A DNA stretch of 64,000 nt from the NCBI GenBank assembly GCA_026929865.2, contig CM049395.1, positions 10,561,501 through 10,625,500 on the forward strand. The letters run 5' to 3'. Within the stretch, counting starts at the first letter, position 1. Each line of letters starts with the position of its first letter. The translations under genes and the position numbers were made by a program. The notes beneath the pieces are model-generated. The model was given only the letters and a program-made list of their open reading frames with translations. It made no database searches and was not told where the DNA came from. Of the stretch, positions 61,597 through 64,000 are shown piece after piece. The stretch comes from Hyperoplus lanceolatus (lineage: Eukaryota > Chordata > Actinopteri > Uranoscopiformes > Ammodytidae).

Positions 61597-61759
61597 TAGC
61601 CTCGTTCGACATGTCGCCGTCTTGCTAAGACCTGCGCAATTATGACGCTCGGCTTGCTGAGCGCACAGCATTTTTCCAGCATTTTTGTTGTGCGCTCAGC
61701 AAGACGCGCGTCATAGTTGCGCAGGTCTTGCTCAGACCTGCGCAAGTCGAACGAGGCTA
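61597..61759. mobile_element. Fold-back MITE, 163 bp
   Basis: The whole element folds on itself: TAGCCTCGTTCGAC at the left pairs with GTCGAACGAGGCTA at the right, and the inner arms (AGACCTGCGCAATTATGACG with CGTCATAGTTGCGCAGGTCT; TGCTGAGCGCAC with GTGCGCTCAGCA) pair as well, leaving a short AT-rich loop near 61668-61688. GACCTGCGCA occurs three times. The left arm has a small unpaired stretch (atgtcgccgtcttgcta). No target duplication longer than TA or CTA can be assigned. Confidence 0.85.
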
Positions 61760-61829
61760 CTAACAGGGAGTGCAGAGCAGGAGGGAGTGGCCGGGTCTGA
61801 AATGACATGAAAGTTAGAAAGGAAACCAG

Positions 61830-63016
61830 GGGCCTATTGCATAAGGGATTAACCTAGGATATTTCGGTTATCCTGGCTTGCTTTAGCCATGATGCCCGGT
61901 TGCATAAAAGCAGAGGGACATAAGTTACCATGGAGATTTATCCTTTACGTTTAGCCTGGTCGGGACCAGGCTAAACGTAAAGGATAAACTTATTCTGTTG
62001 CCTGATTGGCTCAGTCAGCTGTCACTCCGATCTGAAATCAAGGTGTTTAACAGTTATTCCATGATCTTCTGAATACTGCTTTATTTTCATTAGCCTGTTT
62101 TAAGGTACCACATAAAGGACTACATTGTCATTTAGTTAAATAGTTCTTATTTTTTATTTATTTAACCTGAACCATTTATAATTAGCCTAACTAAATTATA
62201 ATTACATTAAGATGAAATGATATAAATTATAATAGGCCTAATTTATGTGATAGTCTGTTCATATTGCAGGCTATATTTATACAATTGATTATCGATGGCA
62301 GATGACGTTGCAAATGTGGGTCAAATAAATCCACTTTGTACTTATAACTATATTGAGGTGCATCTAAAACAAAATTAAATATGAATGAAAATTTCCTTTT
62401 TTCTGTAATTTAATTCAAAAAGTGAAACCTATATTCTAGATTCATTACACATTAAGTGAAATTAATCTAGAATAAACATAGTTTTCAGAAGGTCGACATT
62501 TCTGTATTATAAATCCTTTTTCTGATTTGCAATATCCTAATATTTTGAGATATTGGATTTTTTATTCCATGATTAGGCTAATCAATCATCCAAAAAAAAG
62601 GCCTGATATATTTTACTTTGTTCAATTTTTTAAATGCACCTGCAGACTGCTCACTGTCAACTATTTTATCATAAAACAATGCAGGGACATCAAGATCAGT
62701 TGGCAGAGAATACATCTCCTGTATGAAATGAACTGCCCCCTGGCTTACGGTTTGAACTAGCAAGGCATTGTGGGAAAATGGGCCGTCTTTTCCATTTTTC
62801 CATCAGTAAATCTGTGTTCGATCTCTGGGTCTACTTCTGAAAGCTGTGGGCTGGCACTTTTTAATTACTTACACCTGGCTTGACAAAGCGTCCCCTTTAC
62901 ATCCTGGATTGGCGTTTATGCAACTGACTGATCCAAAGTGCCCAGGCTAGACTTTGTCAAGGCTGGCTTTATCAATCATCCTGGATGTCTTTATTCCACT
63001 TTTATGCAATAGGCCC
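61830..63016. mobile_element. PIF/Harbinger MITE, copy 2, complete (1187 bp)
   Basis: CAG flanks it at 61827-61829 and 63017-63019, a 3-bp CWG-type duplication as reported for fish Harbinger elements. The ends are perfect 15-bp inverted repeats, GGGCCTATTGCATAA. The internal sequence matches 22998-23987. A minus-strand frame (62763-62578) reads FIQEMYSLPTDLDVPALFYD and could be a leftover of an element gene, since the matching part of copy 1 is broken. No DDE transposase is present. Confidence 0.85.
61937..61988. repeat. Perfect 25-bp hairpin inside the Harbinger copy
   Basis: Arms 61937-61961 and 61964-61988 are exact reverse complements with a 2-base GG spacer. The outer 13 bases (TTTATCCTTTACG) are shared with copy 1 at 23114-23147; the inner 12 bases (TTTAGCCTGGTC) are not. 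Confidence 0.93.
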
Positions 63017-63055
63017 CAGGAAAACAAACTAAATACTGGCTGAAGTTGTGACAAT

Positions 63056-64000
63056 CACTGAGCAAAAATAAACACACATGGTTTTGGTTGCTAAGCGACA
63101 GTGAGCCAGGGGAGTGGTACATCTAAACAGTCTGGCCGAGCAATACAACGGCTCAATTCAGACAAGGTGGGAGTTCAGTGCGATAGCCAAAAGATACATT
63201 TGTCAAAAGGAATCAGTAGTTTTGACATTGTAAGAGCACACACGTAAATTATAAATGGGCAAATTATACATGTCTGCTTTAATCTATGATAAAATATGTG
63301 ATGTTCATAATAACCCATGGCAATAGTGGGAGTCGAAAATGAAAAAAAAAAATTGATGCAGCAAAATCAAATTCAATCCTGTGGTGTTGAAAAGAAACAA
63401 AAACAAACAATTGAGCGATCACAAGAAAACAAAACCTTTTAATGTCCAATTTACAGAAAGCAGAGTAAAAAACATTAAGTTCTAACACATTTAACTTTCT
63501 CATTGCTTTGATCTCTGTGCCAGTTATTGCCATGTCACTTTGTCCAGTGTCCCCCACTACCTAATTTACAAACAAGGAGGTGTCGCATATTAAAGAGACA
63601 TTGGGTAAGTGTCAAAGCTAAGCATGCATATTTAATCTTAATGTGCCATATGCTTGAGAGAGACAGCCAACAATAAACTAATTACCATGCAGGTCTGCAG
63701 GGATGCACACTGTTTCCATGGACATATCATCCTTAGGCATTTGTTCTTTCATGGTGGGAGAGTGAAGGCAACACAGATGATGTTATCATAAAAACACAAT
63801 GAACACACTACATATTTAAAACACAGTACATATTCAATAAGAAATGATTCTTATTTATCGATTTTTAAATGTATCTTTTATAAAAGCAAGAAATAATTGA
63901 AAGTGGAAGTATCAGCAAAAACATACTTCATATGCGTGAATCTGTTTTTATGCTGATAGTTACGTCATGTTTCTTTTTAATCCTTGGCTGCACAAAAGAC
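63056..64000. other. No gene or recognised element
   Basis: AT-rich sequence to the window end. The 92-residue minus frame at 63279-63557 has no recognisable content. Confidence 0.4.

Larger units (their letters stand above)
61250..63055. mobile_element. Fish dispersed repeat hosting two further insertions
   Basis: The segment begins CACTGTCAGGGTTTCAGGGA and contains acgacagacaagaaccc and gaaatgacatgaaag, wording common in a widespread fish repeat. Its body resumes after the Harbinger copy as ggaaaacaaactaaatactg and reaches TGTGACAATCACTG near 63047-63060. The CACTG start and TGACA...CACTG end hint at CACTA/EnSpm-type ends, but they do not pair well. A fold-back MITE and a Harbinger copy sit inside. 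Confidence 0.45.

Overview
The window looks like repeat-rich, gene-poor (intergenic or deep intronic) DNA of a teleost fish. The reason is the mix of mobile elements: PIF/Harbinger copies with 3-bp CAG target duplications, hAT elements with 8-bp duplications, several TTAA-flanked Kolobok/piggyBac-type MITEs, CR1/L2-type LINEs (one with a GDSL/SGNH esterase-like ORF1), a Tc1 fossil, a tRNA-type SINE, a probable solo LTR and long CA/TA microsatellites. I found no intact protein-coding host gene, and no tRNA, rRNA or CRISPR. Nearly all open frames are short chance frames or broken transposon genes. All family names come from motif recognition; no database search was run.

Layout. 1-1.7 kb: end of a LINE reverse transcriptase, then a gutted Harbinger element keeping pieces of both of its genes. 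1.9-2.5 kb: a 610-bp TTAA MITE whose inverted sister copy lies at 20.0-20.6 kb. 3.8-5.8 kb: a 5'-truncated LINE on the minus strand, with an unrecognised reading frame (membrane segment plus IKGDITA repeats) between its RT stop and its 3' tail. 7.36-10.78 kb: a 3.4-kb TTAA element carrying a nested hAT. 10.8-19.3 kb: mostly unique DNA with one CA repeat. 19.37-22.85 kb: a nest of at least five mobile-element families inside one hAT with a perfect 8-bp duplication. 23.0-26.7 kb: truncated Harbinger, minisatellites, C and CA tracts, and a MITE. 26.9-29 kb: a local duplication. 29.9-31.6 kb: Tc1 pseudogene and probable solo LTR. 34.5-36.2 kb: hAT element. 40.5-45.0 kb: nearly complete but frameshifted LINE. 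46.0-47.2 kb: unclassified TIR transposon. 48 kb: SINE. 54.0-55.3 kb: TTAA element with 180-bp tandem repeats. 61.2-63.1 kb: fold-back MITE and Harbinger copy inside another repeat.

Functionally, these are independent selfish elements rather than a pathway. The useful information is in their nesting order, in one clean empty-site comparison (21.2-22.3 kb), and in a few sequences the known families do not explain: the membrane-protein-like ORF at 4.25-4.87 kb, the duplicated open segment at 26.95/28.86 kb, the expanded hairpin at 61.94 kb and a CTCF-like site at 30.74 kb. The long unique stretches between elements could hold conserved regulatory DNA, but that needs alignment to other fish.
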